The translations under genes were made by a program, and so were the position numbers. 64,000 nt of DNA from Sipunculus nudus (Eukaryota; Annelida; Sipuncula; Golfingiida; Sipunculidae), in assembly GCA_026874595.1 (NCBI GenBank), contig CM049313.1, positions 76,128,659 to 76,192,658 on the forward strand. Reading direction: 5' to 3'. This document shows, piece by piece, positions 1 through 12,179 of this stretch. Position 1 is the first letter of the stretch, and every line of letters starts with the position of its first letter. The notes beneath the pieces were generated by a model, which was not told where the DNA came from, did not search any database, and saw nothing but the letters and a program-made list of their open reading frames with translations.

Positions 1-1631
1 CATGGCTCCTTAACTTGCTAAAATCAACTACATCCATGCTTGTAAAAATGTTTGCTTTAATTTTTAAAGGATTCTAAAATTTCCTGCTTAATTGATAATT
101 GGATTGAGAATTAAATCAAAGGTAAAAGAATTGATAATTGAATTGATTCAGTGTCCCCTCACACTCCACAGGCCTAACTTCAATATGCAGTTACAAACAG
201 GATATATTGATTTTGGTGCTTCTTGTCTGAATATGGTCAAATGACCTTTATACCAAAGGTCACTTCTACAGGGATGGTAGGGCTTGTCTAGATGTGTCTA
301 TTTTATGCTGTTACCCTCTGGTTAAATAATGATGTAATATTATAAAGCACACCAATGCCCTCAAGTGTATGTATTGGCAGTTTTGTACATGTTGCAGAAG
401 TGTTGATAAAATATGCCTTGCAGTTGAAACTTACCAAAAGTAAACTTTAAACCTGCATTGACCAAACTCTTCTGCTTTTCTTGTAGTTCAAGTGTGTGGA
501 CTAGATGGCTTTTATAATGGCTAGGCTTATGTTTTACTACGCTTGGTTATTTATTTTGAATGTGTGAAAATTCATTCATAAAGTTCTCAACAGATTTTGA
601 TGAAAGTTGGTAGAGGGTTATATAACATCAGGGAACAATTCATTAAATTCTGGAGGTGATCTGAATCACCATAATATGTTTTTTAATTTAAATGATTCTG
701 GCTGATTGTTACAAACCATTATTTCATTATAATAGGGCTATTCATCAATACTAAGGGGGCATTGTTCTGGAGGTGACTTGGGATTGGGTTGTTGAACAAA
801 CTAGACCAAACAATAGAAAGGTTTGTTGTTTCTAACTATAAGGGCCATGTGCAAACAGGTTTCTGTTATAACTCAGCATATTTGGAAATCCCCCTGCATG
901 TACGTTTGTTGAATCCCTGATGGAATACAAGCATGTCTCCAACAGCTTATGTGAATGATAGCCAAGTTGTGCTGGGAATATAGGATCTGACAGTGGTTAC
1001 CATTGAGATGGGGATTTATACTTTTGAACATTCACATTTATTCTTTTACTGCTCACTTGAAGCCTTATGATAAGGTTACTGGCTCTTTAAAGCAATATGC
1101 AATTGCACTTGGAGTGCAATTTTCCCTGTGACTGGTGATAAGTAAGCCCTATCAGTTCAATATACATACCTACCAAGTCATGAATTCATGGCTTTTACTA
1201 CTCCAGATCTGTCATCATGAACAGAACAATTCAAATTAAAGGTCATTTTCGTGACAGCCCATTCATTTATGACTCATTTATGCAGTGCCACAGAAATCCC
1301 TGGCATTTAAGAGAGGACAAGAAAAGTAACCAGTAAGCAGTGACATTTTAAAGTACATGATACAGGAGGTCTCTTTCTGATTACTGAAGAACAGTTTCTG
1401 GTAGTACTTTAGACATGCTATCAGTGTTGGATTTTGTTTATTAACCTTTTGAAAATATCCCCAATAAAAAAAAAATGACCAGCTCTCTTTTATCCCTTTG
1501 CAATGTCTTTAATTTGTCTGTCTATTCCCCACTGTCTAGGTGGGCCATTTATCTGTAATGGTTAACCAGAGTACACCGACTACATATTTTGATGAACATT
1601 TTCAGGGAAACACAAGAAGGTTATCTCTGTA
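1..1631. other. Intron-like sequence, no gene seen
   Basis: I see no coding exon, RNA gene or clear transposon end here. The base composition is AT-rich with several homopolymer A/T runs. One small perfect inverted repeat lies at 1101-1121 (arms AATTGCACT and AGTGCAATT, 3-base loop). It is too short to call anything. Confidence 0.5.
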
Positions 1632-1633
1632 TA

Positions 1634-3076
1634 CCGTATTTTCTCAAATTATTCAGAATCTGTTATTTCGTAAATGTAGTTTTCTGAAAATCTTAATTAT
1701 TTTTTTTACTATATAATTTCGGAAGAAGAAACCGTATTGATCGTATTGAATGGAACAACATGAACTTTGCACCTTTTTTAGTGTGATCAAAGATATTACT
1801 GATATGAATGTAGTACTAGGGTGACTATTAAAAATACATATATTGCTCAGAAATGGTTTTCATATGTCTGAGTAGCATCCCAAGATTAGAAAAAAATGCA
1901 ACTTAAATAAACTATCCTTGGCCTAAGCCCTAACCGGGCCGGGGACGGCCCCTTACCGCAAATTATCACCTCGAGTAAAACATACGCAGTTGACAATTGA
2001 CTGTTTTGCCCTCCCATATTGCCCTTTACTATGATTTATAAATATATAATTATTGACATTCTCAAAAAATGGGCAGAAAACTTGACTTTTATAATTCAGT
2101 ATACCTATCCATACAAATTAATATATGCACATTTTATTGGGAATTCCAAAGTCAAGTGATCTCAGGGTGTGTTACCTGAGGTAAAACGGTGCCACACATA
2201 TACTAATTACTCTTATTTCTGACATGTGAAATAAAACTTGTATATAATTTGTTGTTCTCCATTTCATTAAATTGTGTTATTGTTAACTGATTTTGTTCTT
2301 TTTGTCACAATTAACCTTGTCTAACCATTCATGCGGAGTTTGTAACGGTCACTCATTTGGTTAAGGTGTGTTTTGATCTAGCGTACTAATTAATCATCAA
2401 AGGATTATGGTGGGATCCTTGCGCACCTGCAGTTTTCCTATGTAATTAATTATCAAAGGGATGTTGTCTCGCGCATCGGCGGTCTTTCTTACACAAGCAA
2501 TTAACGCTTCACCGCTTGAACGGCGACTCGCAGGAAGCGGCCCTCGCTGCACTACCTTGAGCAGTTCAGGAATTTTACCTCATTTGTCTTTAATTTTTTT
2601 AGCATGGAAATAAACTTCGATTTGGTCCTTGCATACAGTTATTCAGTAAATGATAGGCAAAAAAAAATTATAAAGTTTAAGCAAAATCCATTATAAAATT
2701 TACTCCATGTGGCCTTAACAGCTGATCAAAAGTTGACTGTCAAGTATGGAGGCCTAAATGTGAGATCCGTCTATATAATATACCATTTTAAAACAACGAA
2801 ATCATAAGTTTTCACGGATAATCTCGTATTTACAGATTATCTGAGGGGGAAAAAAGAACTATTGAAACAGGTTTAATCAAACAAACGTGACAAATATTGG
2901 CACCTTGCTCTTATAAAAGGTAGATATTTAAACTTCTGGCATTATCGCCCATCTATGAAACAACATCGATGGTCCATGTGTCAGCAAAACTAAATTTACT
3001 CATTTTTTATTGTTTTATATCATAATTCCAAGATCATAAATATTTTTTTCATTACGAATTATTTGAGAAAATATGG
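1634..3076. mobile_element. Non-autonomous DNA transposon with TA target duplication
   Basis: Inverted ends of about 21 bp are visible. The left end reads CCGTATTTTCTCAAATTATT, and the right end (2 mismatches when reverse-complemented) ends in GAGAAAATATGG. Both are flanked by TA (1632-1633 and 3077-3078), the target duplication of Tc1/mariner/pogo-type transposases. The 1,443-bp interior has no transposase frame, so this is a MITE-like or internally deleted copy. It holds a GC-rich inverted stretch near 1935-1952 and two diverged copies of a roughly 75-bp unit with ATTAATTATCAAAGG near 2385-2510. The superfamily is inferred only from TA and the inverted ends. Confidence 0.7.
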
Positions 3077-3078
3077 TA

Positions 3079-5179
3079 GTATAATTTCAAGCAATGTAGG
3101 ACCAAGACCTTTACCTAGGGCCTTCAATAGGAAGAATAATCGAAGAGTCAGGAATACTTACCGGTAGGCGAAAATTTTGGGAAATTTGAGTGTCCCAATT
3201 GGAGGATAAATTTGTTTCAGATTTTGAGGGGATTTGTAAACTTGTATTTTATTATTTCATGTATTTGTTATATCAATATATGATTTAATATTTTGTCATT
3301 ATAACCTAACCAGAGTAAAAACTAAGGGTTAGTTGTCAGGACAGTTCACACAGTACTGAGACTAGTTTGTGAGTTTGGTGGAAATGTTCAGTGCCTGCTG
3401 CAAAAGCTAACTTGATAATTATTGAATTCACACATCACAGGCACTTACCCCATGTTTCTGAAAGCCCTGATACCAGAAGTTTTGATTCATTATCCAGATT
3501 CATTTCACAATTATGTTTAATTAAATCTGTAACTGCATGTGGTTATGGTGTTTGATTCTGGATACTAATGTTTCGTACCTGGTTGAATCCGGCCTATTCC
3601 TTCCAGAAAAAAATCATAGAATCAGAAGGATTTTTTCAAATGGCCTAATGACAGGTTACCATTTCTTGATTATAAGTAGCCCCATGTATATTAAACTTGA
3701 AATCCAAAGGGGGCAAATAATAGCACTTCATTCATGTGGTATCTTTGCATTCATCCTCAATCAGTGCATGGACAGTGACATGAAGATTCCATGGAGCTTA
3801 AAGAAATGAAAAAAGTGTATGTCTACTCATACATGTTTGTGGCAATGAAATTGGAGATATTTCAAATGAAAGTTTATGATTCTGTTGGATTTCAGTATGA
3901 GAAAGGAGAACTGTAGTGTTGAATATATTTATCAACGAAAATAGGATGATATGTTTATTATAATCTGGAGGACTTGTATCACATTGTGGTTGTTATTGAT
4001 CAGGCTGCCCTCCTAACCCACAGTCAGTGATCCCTGCCACTCATGTATGAAATCATACCAGGGAACCTGCTACTGGCAGCCCTGTGATTAATGTTCATTA
4101 TACGTCCAGCCTCCATGCAGACATTAAGTGTATCAAAGTTAGCTTCCCTGCAGATCTAGGATATCTCTTCTTGGAGAGAAGCATATGGGCCATTAAACCC
4201 CATCTCAAGGCTAAGCACGCTTTAATTTCCATGAAGGATTTAACAGATGGTAGCAGGGTGCTGTTATCTAGTGCTTGCCCATTAGAGTTGTCTGCAGATT
4301 GAGTAATATTAGAGAGCATGGTGGAGGGGTATGATGTAGCCCTGTAGTTCTGTTGATGGATTACAAGGGAGGAAGCAGAGGTCTGGCTATTACAGATGTT
4401 AATGCATATTGATTATTGGACCGACGTTTAATTTTCATTAGATGTAACAACTGCTTATAAACGTCATCATTAGAAACTTTGCTTTTTAGTCGTAAGTGAA
4501 ACACTTGTTTCTTTTTACTCTTACAAATAGTCATAAATTCAACAGAGAAGTTATTTGTTTCAGCTCTGCTGAATAACCAACCCTCATCGGAGGGTGGAGG
4601 GTGGGGTTGGGGATGTAGTGATCAGATAAATGTATTTCATGTGCGACACAATATCTCAAAAGCGGTTTATCATATCCACTTGTAATACGGATTGCAGGTT
4701 ATCTCCTTGGTCTCCTCACCTGATTATGTTCAAGTCACTCTTGGTTGTTTTTTTGGATTTTAAGAAGTTTCAAGTTAAACATTTCATTGATGCTGTATCT
4801 CTTATTGTTATTTACGGTAACTCCAGTATTTGCTTCTCAGCACAATCTAGTATAAGGTTTAAGATGTTTATCTTTTTGATTAAACATTAACTTTAATCAG
4901 ATTTCAACTAAATGCTGATAAATGTTATTTGTGCACTTGTGGGTGACCCACTCCAATGTATAAGAATATACAAACTTAAGGAATAGCCAGTTTTAATGCA
5001 TTAGTCAAACAATGTGTTTCATTAAATTAATACAAAATGGTGCTGATATACAATAGCAGTTTACCATAATTAAGTAGAATTTGTGTAAATGAAAAGCGAC
5101 TTGTGTGTATCAGATGAAATCAGAGTGATACAAGTGAAGCATGGATTGAGTGATAAGGGGAAAAAGAGTGAGATATGTT
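3079..5179. other. Intron-like sequence, no gene seen
   Basis: There are open frames of 73-90 codons at 3537-3809, 4084-4302 (+) and 4098-4319 (-). None shows a recognisable domain, and the last two overlap on opposite strands, as expected by chance. The notable local structure is a G-rich run at 4592-4612, listed separately. Confidence 0.45.
4592..4612 (+). other. Potential G-quadruplex motif
   Basis: Four G runs (GGG, GGG, GGGG, GGGG) are separated by loops of 4, 1 and 2 bases on the + strand. This satisfies the usual G3+N1-7 quadruplex rule and stands out in an AT-rich context. It lies on the sense strand relative to the unc-13 exon, so it could form in the nascent transcript. Whether it folds is not known. 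Confidence 0.5.
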
Positions 5180-5935
5180 GCTTATTAGCATGGATATCTG
5201 CTATGTATCATTAGGTGGGGCCATCTGTCATTTGAACAAGAAAGCTATCCAAGATGTATACATATGCAAAATTTCAGGTGGATAAGTCAAACCACTGCTG
5301 AGATATGAGTGATTTTTACCTTATATATATTTAATAATATATATTATACAAAAAAATAGATTCAATTTAACAAATGTGTAAACTACTGAAATGTCAACAG
5401 TTAATCAAAAAGCCAACTAATGATCATGGTAATAGTACAGATCATTTGTTCACAAACTGCTCACATGCTTCAGTTTCAACATTAGGAAACATGGGCAGGT
5501 CACAAAATATTATTTGCAACAATTTCTTGCTCATCAATACAAACCAATCATATAAACCAACCATGGCCTATATTACTTCTTCCTCTCATGCTTTATCTCC
5601 ATTTTGTATTATTTAGATTTTTACCTTCAAGGTCAGCTTCAGCTGAGCACAGTGACCCATGGTTCCCTTGTTAGTGTGATGTAAAGCTGTCCAAGAACTA
5701 CACTTATGCAAAATTTTAGCTCGATTGGATGAACGAGTCCCAAGAAATGTGGAAAAGTGAGGAAAGGTCATAGGTCAACCCAAAATGAGGGCCCAGCAGT
5801 TCACACTTGACCCAATCATAATTCGAGTTTCATAAAATTATGTCCAGTGGTTACGGAGGAGTTCTCTGGAAACCTATGTGGCGGCGGAGGCTGGCTGAAA
5901 ACAGTATCCTCTAAACTCTTTTGGCAAATACATTA
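5180..5935 (-). repeat. Degenerate Helitron-like core fragments, mostly antisense
   Basis: Reverse-complemented, 5207-5317 closely follows the core of family C (51485-52894): phrases such as CTCATATCTCAGCAGTGGTT and GATAGCTTTCTTG occur in the same order, ending in a decayed form of the GGTGGCGCCACC palindrome. The stretch 5671-5900, also reversed, resembles the start of family C (GAGAACTCCTC, then ACTGG). Between them, at about 5630-5670 on the + strand, is a D/E-type 3' end (CAGCTGAGC, then GTGACCCATGGTTCCCTTG, then TT). This looks like an old composite remnant, not an intact element. Confidence 0.5.
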
Positions 5936-6087
5936 GTCCTGAAGTACCCTATTGTAATCTATAATAAAAGGCTATATCCATTTCTAATAAACAAAGCTTC
6001 ATTTGCACATATTTCTAATTGGCCTTCTCACTGCATTATAAAGGTTTAAGTACATTCTTCATCATGTTAATTTTTTTTCTTGTTCTA

Positions 6088-7313
6088 CAGTGGAACCCTG
6101 CCTTGCGACCACCCCACAATTGCGACCACCCCACAATTACGACCATTTTGCTTGGTCCCAAATTTTTTTTAGTTTATTTATGTTTAAAAATGACTCAAAA
6201 TTAGGACCACCCCTGAATTCAGAATTACGACCAGATTTCCTGGCCCCAGCGCTAATGCGACCCCGCTAATGCGACCACCGCCGAGAAGTACTGAAACAAC
6301 ATTTGTCACGAGTCAATGGCTGCGTCTTGTCACAGGTGCCTTAACGAAAGATCAAAGCGGGTAACAAGGTTTCTTAACCCGAGTGTTAATCTGGTCCCGC
6401 ATATCTTCCCGACTCGGTGTCTTCGCTGAGACTCGTTGAGGTGTAGGTTATAGATCAAAGAGGGTATCCACCGGCCTGATTACTTAACGAGCCGGTCTGA
6501 CCTGGGGTCAGATGCTAATTGCCCCTCAGTGATCACCTTTATTACAGCTACCCTAAGTGTGGGGTTGCAGGCTTAATATTTCAACTCATCACATATTGTT
6601 CGATCCTAATTGGTAAAATTAACGACCAAGTTAATCCTAAATGTGTTCATACCTTACTGACACTGAGTATTGAGCAGTCAGTAAAATGTATAAATAAAGC
6701 TTGCATCCGGGGAAAATCCCTCACATTAATTTGCCTTTTCTGATAGATTGTTGTTAGTTTATTTCTCTACTGGTTAAGTTTGCATTTAAATTGCTTGCTG
6801 TTAGGCAACCATGACTCTGAAAGAGCTCTCCTTGAAGGATAAAGTAGCGTTAATCAAGGCGGCAACACCACGCGCAGTCAGCACCAAATGGCTCAGCAGT
6901 TTAGCGTCGGGAAAGCTCAAGTGCACGCAATATATACTCAAGCGGAAGGCTAAATATATGACAGCCACGTATTATGTTCAATATGCATTCAGTAGGTTGT
7001 AATCGTATTGCCTTAGTGTTATTATTTGTTCATCATTAGTCACTACGTATGTGTACATGTGTATTAATTTTCATCATGAATAAATATGTTCAGCTACACA
7101 CACAAAAAAAAAAAAATCATAATAAGGGTCCTCCGCTAAGTAAAATATTTTGTTAAAATTCACATTAAAGATATGCAATAGATAAACTCTGATACCCATT
7201 AAATATCAGCGTGTTATATGCGACCACAATAAGAGTTTCACAAATATGACCACCCCCAAATTACGACCACTTTGCTCAGTCCCCAGGGTGGTCGTAATTG
7301 TGGGGTTCCACTG
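6088..7313 (+). mobile_element. pogo/Tigger-like DNA transposon, internally deleted
   Basis: The ends are CAGTGGAACCC and its reverse complement GGGTTCCACTG. They are flanked by TA at 6086-6087 and 7314-7315. The long subterminal regions repeat GCGACCACCCC / ACGACCACTTTGC motifs in inverted orientation, with small insertions and deletions. CAGTGGAACC ends with TA duplication are typical of the pogo/Tigger branch of Tc1/mariner. The 1,226-bp element keeps a short transposase N-terminal frame (6811-7002) but no DDE catalytic domain, so it can only move in trans. The GC-rich stretch 6230-6500 may be its former promoter or 5' untranslated region (inference). Confidence 0.8.
6811..7002 (+). pseudogene. 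CENP-B/pogo-type helix-turn-helix remnant
   Basis: This 63-codon frame starts at the ATG at 6811 and ends at a TAA. Residues about 7-50 look like the N-terminal psq/CENP-B helix-turn-helix used by pogo, Tigger and CENP-B proteins to bind their ends: SLKDKVALIKAA near the start and QYILKRKAKYM near the second helix, matching the family pattern 'L..K..IIKA...ILK.K..Y'. The second CENP-B-type DNA-binding domain and the DDE catalytic domain are missing. The full family protein is some 400-600 residues, so this is a truncated gene. It sits within a TA-flanked pogo-like element, which supports the assignment. Whether the frame is still translated is unknown. Confidence 0.65.
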
Positions 7314-7315
7314 TA

Positions 7316-8840
7316 CATAAGGTACTGTGGTACAAAGTTTGATACCGGTACTGTAAGAAAGTATACACTTTCTCACATTCAATCCATATCTGATTTGGAA
7401 ATAAGGTACAGAGTAGATACCTACACTGTCAGAGCCTGGCTTACTGGCCACAATTAAAAGGAAGGAGAATTATCATAAACAGTCTACCTGTGACACAACT
7501 TGAACACTGACAGCTGTGTTTGTAGATTGACAGGCTTTACACACTAACACCACTTGACTGCCAATCCACCTGTCTAAAGGGTTCCTTGATTCAGGAGCGT
7601 TAACGAAAGGGTGAAAATAAGGGATGGTGAGTGGTGTTAGAGAATTGTGAAACAAGTTATTCCAGATCAATACAGATCATCTACAAAATGAAACGGATTC
7701 TGCATGACCCTCTAAACTATTTTTTATCCCATGAGTAACAATACTAACATTGCAAAGTTACATTGAATTAATCCTGCTGATTGAAAAAAGCATAGATTCA
7801 AATATGTATTTCCATTTAATATTTTGATATAGTTAACAAACTTGGAAGTAAACATTAATTACCTCCTTCCTAATGATAAAAGCAAAATGCTACTAGATGC
7901 TGAAGTTAAATGTGGCTTTTAGACAATACACAGACAGAGAGAATAAAAATTTCTCCACCCAGTGTCTCCAATTTTATCAGAATCACTTAGAGCCTGCCAA
8001 AGAGCCATTGATGTCCAGAGCCAACAAGCCAGAAAACAGTTGATTTACTAAGAGTGAGTGATGTATCACAGAGAGGTTGAGTCCTGTATCAAACCTTCAA
8101 AAAACCCAAGCCACATTTCATATTTCATGCATGGAGAAGAACGTCGTTTCAGTGAGATAAAATGTTTCATAAACGAAGAACATAGCCTGATCTGTCAAGA
8201 TGAAAGAGTGGGTTTTTCATATGGTTCTGTTCTGTGTCTGGCTTTGTTAATGCCCCCACAGAAAGGACTATGTTAAAGAAGTCATAGATGATGTTTCATC
8301 TTGAAACTTACAGGGAAAGATAAATTGAGCAAGTCTCCATGGACTCCGCAGTAAGGATACCAAAAGTGCTTTCTGATGTCTGACTGAATTGTCACTAGTA
8401 CTCAATTGCTGGCCCCACCTCCTGGTCCCTCTTCTGGCCTGTATATGGCACTGCCTGTCACCAAATGATAATGAATGATATGTTTTTCAAAATACATAAG
8501 CTTGGAATAATAAGAAGCCAAACCATATTATTTGCATACTATACATAAAAATAAATTTCTGAGGTTATGGCAAAGTTTGCCTTCACCCACACAGGCTTTA
8601 AAATGGTTTTACTTTCAGATCATGACAAGGTTTTAAATTCTCTACACATGTAACTAGCTGTAGTAAAAATTCCAGACTACTGCTGAGTTAGTGACTGTTC
8701 CATTTATGAACAACTGTATTGGAATTCTCTTTACCCTGTAAACAATTAGATAGTTTGAGAACTCCCAACAACTGTAGTGAACAACCCTGTGCTTAAACAA
8801 CAGGAGTAGATTCCATCACCCCTGTTAACATAAGCCTATA
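7316..8840. other. Intron-like sequence, no gene seen
   Basis: I see no exon or transposon boundary. From about 8690, decayed versions of the minisatellite unit that follows appear (GAACAACTGTATTGG, AACAACCCTGTGC), so the tandem array probably once reached further left. Confidence 0.4.
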
Positions 8841-9425
8841 TCAGGAGCAGCTCTGTGTATAAACAGCTGAGGAAGAACTCAAAACCTCTGTGTAAGGAAT
8901 AGTTCTGTATAGAAACAGTTGTAGATGAATTCAAAACCTCTGTGTAAGTAACAGTTCTGTATAGAAACAGATATAGAAGAACTCAAAACAGCTGTGTAAG
9001 GAACAGTTACGTATAAAAACAGTTGTAGAAGAACTCATAACCTCTATGTAAGGAGCAGTTCTGTATAAAAACCGATGTAGAACTCAAAACCTCTGTGCAA
9101 GGAACAGTTTTGTATAGAAACAGATGTAGAAGAACTCAAAACCTCTGTGCAAGGAACAGTTTTGTATAGAAACAGATCTGGAAGAATTCAAAACAGCTGT
9201 GTAAGGAATAGTACTGTATAGAAACAGTTGTTGAAGAACTTAAAACCTCTATGTCAGGAACATTTCTGCATAGAAACAGTTGTAGAAGAACTCAAAACCT
9301 CGGTGTAAGAGACAGTTTTGTATAGAAACAGATATAGAAGATATCAAAATCTCTGTGTAAGGAACATTTCTGTATAGAAACATATGTAGAAGAACTCAAA
9401 ACATATGTGCAAGGAACAGTTCTCT
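8841..9425 (+). repeat. 54-bp minisatellite, about 10-11 units
   Basis: The unit is roughly AGGAACAGTTCTGTATAGAA then ACAGTTGTAGAAGAACTC then AAAACCTCTGTGTA. The phrase TGTGTAAGGAACAG or a variant recurs near 8887, 8941, 8994, 9044, 9094, 9148, 9198, 9246, 9301, 9352 and 9404. The spacing is 50-57 bases, mostly about 54, with point changes and small deletions. One isolated diverged unit is at about 10083-10130. It has no coding potential. Confidence 0.85.
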
Positions 9426-11041
9426 CAAACTTGGCCAGTCTCACATATTCTTAACAGGACAATCGCAGGAGGCAGCTCTTGGTTCACATCGATGGTCATA
9501 ACTTCCAGTACTAGTGGAATTGGTGATCCATAACTTACTTAAGTAATGTTACCAGCATGCAGCCAGTTCCATTCTAGTGTGCCAAACATCTGCCATATGT
9601 CCTACAAGGGAGGACAGAGATGCACATGGTGCACATCTCTGTCTCCTAGCTCTTCTCTGTCTGGATTTTCAATCTTTATAATATACATGTTAAACTGGTC
9701 ATTATTTCTTTGATAACTAATCAACTAGATTGCTTTGGTAAACTGCAATAGCAGAACTATTACCATCTCTCAGCCTGACTGGTACTATACATAAAGGTGT
9801 GATTTTCTTTAAAAGATTCAGTTGCCATTCCCTGAACTGAAATCCTAATTAGCTCTGACCTAAGTGTTATCCTGCCTGAACATAGTTTGACCTTCACAGA
9901 ACTGCTTATTATATCTACAGGTAATTAGCCATTTAGATATATTAAATTTACAAAGAATCTTATGCACACTTTCATACATTTACAACCAAGTAATAAATTG
10001 GTTATAACACCTCTGTCATTCTTTCAACATGAAGTACAATAAATTGTTGTTCATTCAAAGCTATTAAAGAAAAGTAATGTATGTAAGGGACAGCTTTTTT
10101 GTAAAAACAGCTATGGTAGAACTCTTAATGAGAAAAGGAGAGAGTCCTCAGGATGGCAGCTAAGCAGAAAATCAGTTGTCCCCCTTGAGCATGAGACCTG
10201 GCTGAGGGCAGCCTGAGACATTGCTGCTAAAGGCTTCTAGAGGCATTCCCACAGGTGCATGGGTGATTCCAGCAGCACTGTTTATATGATGCCCTGTGTC
10301 TGTCTGTGAACCAGCGCAGAGTCTGTCATTAACTGGATGGTGAGCGGGGCATTAACAGGTATTGATCCCTGTCTCCTGTGATTGTCCCCATTGACAACAC
10401 CATTGATTCAGAAAGTCTGCTGCTGTTGGGATAATTCCAGGGTTTACTCTCCTGACTACTTGGTCGTCATGCGAAATCTAGTGATTTTAATAACCAACTT
10501 AATTATGGTTGTATTATCCACTTTTGTCTCAGTATCATTCAAATGCTTTATTCTATGCGTGTGGAGGTGAATGAATGAATGAAAGACATGCCAGTACATG
10601 TATAGGACTTAATTAACAATAAAAAATATTCACTCTGGATGATTAAGACAGCATTGAAATGCTTGTTTGTGTTGATAAAATGCTTGAATGTTTTATTTAT
10701 AGTGATTTGCAAAACAGACTGTCACAATATGTTTCTTGTGCAGCATTGGTTAACATCACTTGTCAAGTTTAGCTCTGTTTAGTTTATAATGTGATATTTT
10801 AGGATGATAGTAAAAATATGGATCGATATACAGGAGACTTAGACTGCTCATCAAATCACCAGCAGGATATGACAGATATGGATAGATAGCTTTATTGTAT
10901 TCCTAGACAAAGTTGGGAGATACTATGGTTTTATGATGGTCCTGCCACTCATAAATTATGTCTGCGCGATAACTAAAAAAATATTACACAGATCTTTACC
11001 AAACTTGACATGAGCATAGATATGGGTAAAAGGACAAAGCC
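9426..11041. other. Intron-like sequence, no gene seen
   Basis: Apart from the hairpin at 9613-9643, the isolated minisatellite unit near 10083 and a short GAAT run near 10569, I find nothing to annotate. No exon signals match the unc-13 family. Confidence 0.4.
9613..9643. other. Perfect 10-bp hairpin with extended stem
   Basis: The arms GACAGAGATG and CATCTCTGTC pair perfectly over an 11-base middle that adds a further CAC/GTG pairing with a 2-base bulge. The stem is compact and stronger than expected by chance in this sequence, but at about 13 pairs it is short for a microRNA precursor. Confidence 0.45.
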
Positions 11042-11043
11042 TA

Positions 11044-12019
11044 CTGTGGTTGTCTTCTTATTTGCGGTGGTTTCAAATTCGCGATATTCATGGTCGCTCT
11101 CTGACCGCGAAATTGAAGCATCGCAGTTTTTAATGCATATATACCAGGCCATGATTGTTAATTTCAATAGCTGCAAACAGTTGACGACAGTTAGTGATGT
11201 CAATCAAGCCTGGTGCATATACTTTGATTGATTCAGTAAGAAAAACAGGGCCCATTTAAAATAATATCGGTCAGCTTAGATTAAAAAACCGTGACCATTT
11301 GCAGGAATGTGCCGACGTGGTGGGTGCGCCTGGCAGTTTTTCCTGCCCCCTGGCATATGACTGGAGTCTTTATAGTGTCAATACCCGCCAGGCAGTAATA
11401 TTTAAAAATTATATGTATGTGTGCAAAGCCAGATTACGTCCAGTGCCGTTCAAAATGAATATTGAGTATAAGGTACTCTTTCACATTGTGCCTTATTTAC
11501 TTATTATTAATGAATAAAATTTGCCACTAATATAGTGAATGTACGTAGCTGCTAGAGTAGCACCACCTTGTAACTGGATAAAGGACTAATTCTGTCACTA
11601 CTGAAATCATGATGCGCCAAACGATGCTTGATTGGCTAGTGATGATGTAAATTTTGAATATATTTGAAAGGTCACAGTTCATTATGGGGCCAAATCGCCA
11701 TAGAACAGTGAATTATGAGTTGTTTTGAATGAGCCTTGGCCCTGAACTAATTACAACCAGGGGGGTCAATGCTTCCTGCACGTGTCGGCTCATCCGTTAG
11801 TGACTGTAGAACATGCAATATCCGGTTGGAAAAATAGTAGACCTAGATAATAGTGAAATCTGTGGTTTATGAGTTGGTCATTACAGTCCATGGTTTCATA
11901 TTTGATAATAAAATAAACTACTAGACTAATGATAGAGTGCGAAAAAAGGAACCCCGTGAAATGTTTAAAAATACAAAAACCGCGAAAATTCAGCTCTGCC
12001 GATATAAAGGCAACCACAG
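11044..12019. mobile_element. Non-autonomous TA-flanked inverted-repeat element
   Basis: The left end CTGTGGTTGTCTTCTTATTT and the reverse-complemented right end CTGTGGTTGCCTTTATATCG share the first 10 bases and continue as imperfect inverted repeats (GCGGTGG.TT.AAATTCGCG against GAATTTTCGCGGTTTTTG). TA flanks both ends (11042-11043 and 12020-12021). The 976-bp interior has two overlapping opposite-strand frames at 10973-11231 that are by-products of the repeat. It is a MITE of Tc1/mariner-like type by its TA duplication; the source transposase is not present. Confidence 0.7.
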
Positions 12020-12179
12020 TATTTAAAAGGGGTCATGACCTTTACTAGGAGAGAGTGACCCTCACCTCGAATAGTTCCATTTTGGAGAAAATCACACAGT
12101 ATATTAAAAGTCTCAAGAAATATTGCATAGATTGATTCTAAAATCAAGTTGATCAAAGATCTTGGATAGTGTTGTCATG

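Noticed and set aside
3537-3809. 90-codon open frame on the + strand
   Set aside because: No recognisable domain or splice context, and its length is within chance expectation for 64 kb.
4084-4319. Overlapping frames on both strands
   Set aside because: Opposite-strand frames covering the same DNA, neither with a known motif; treated as chance.
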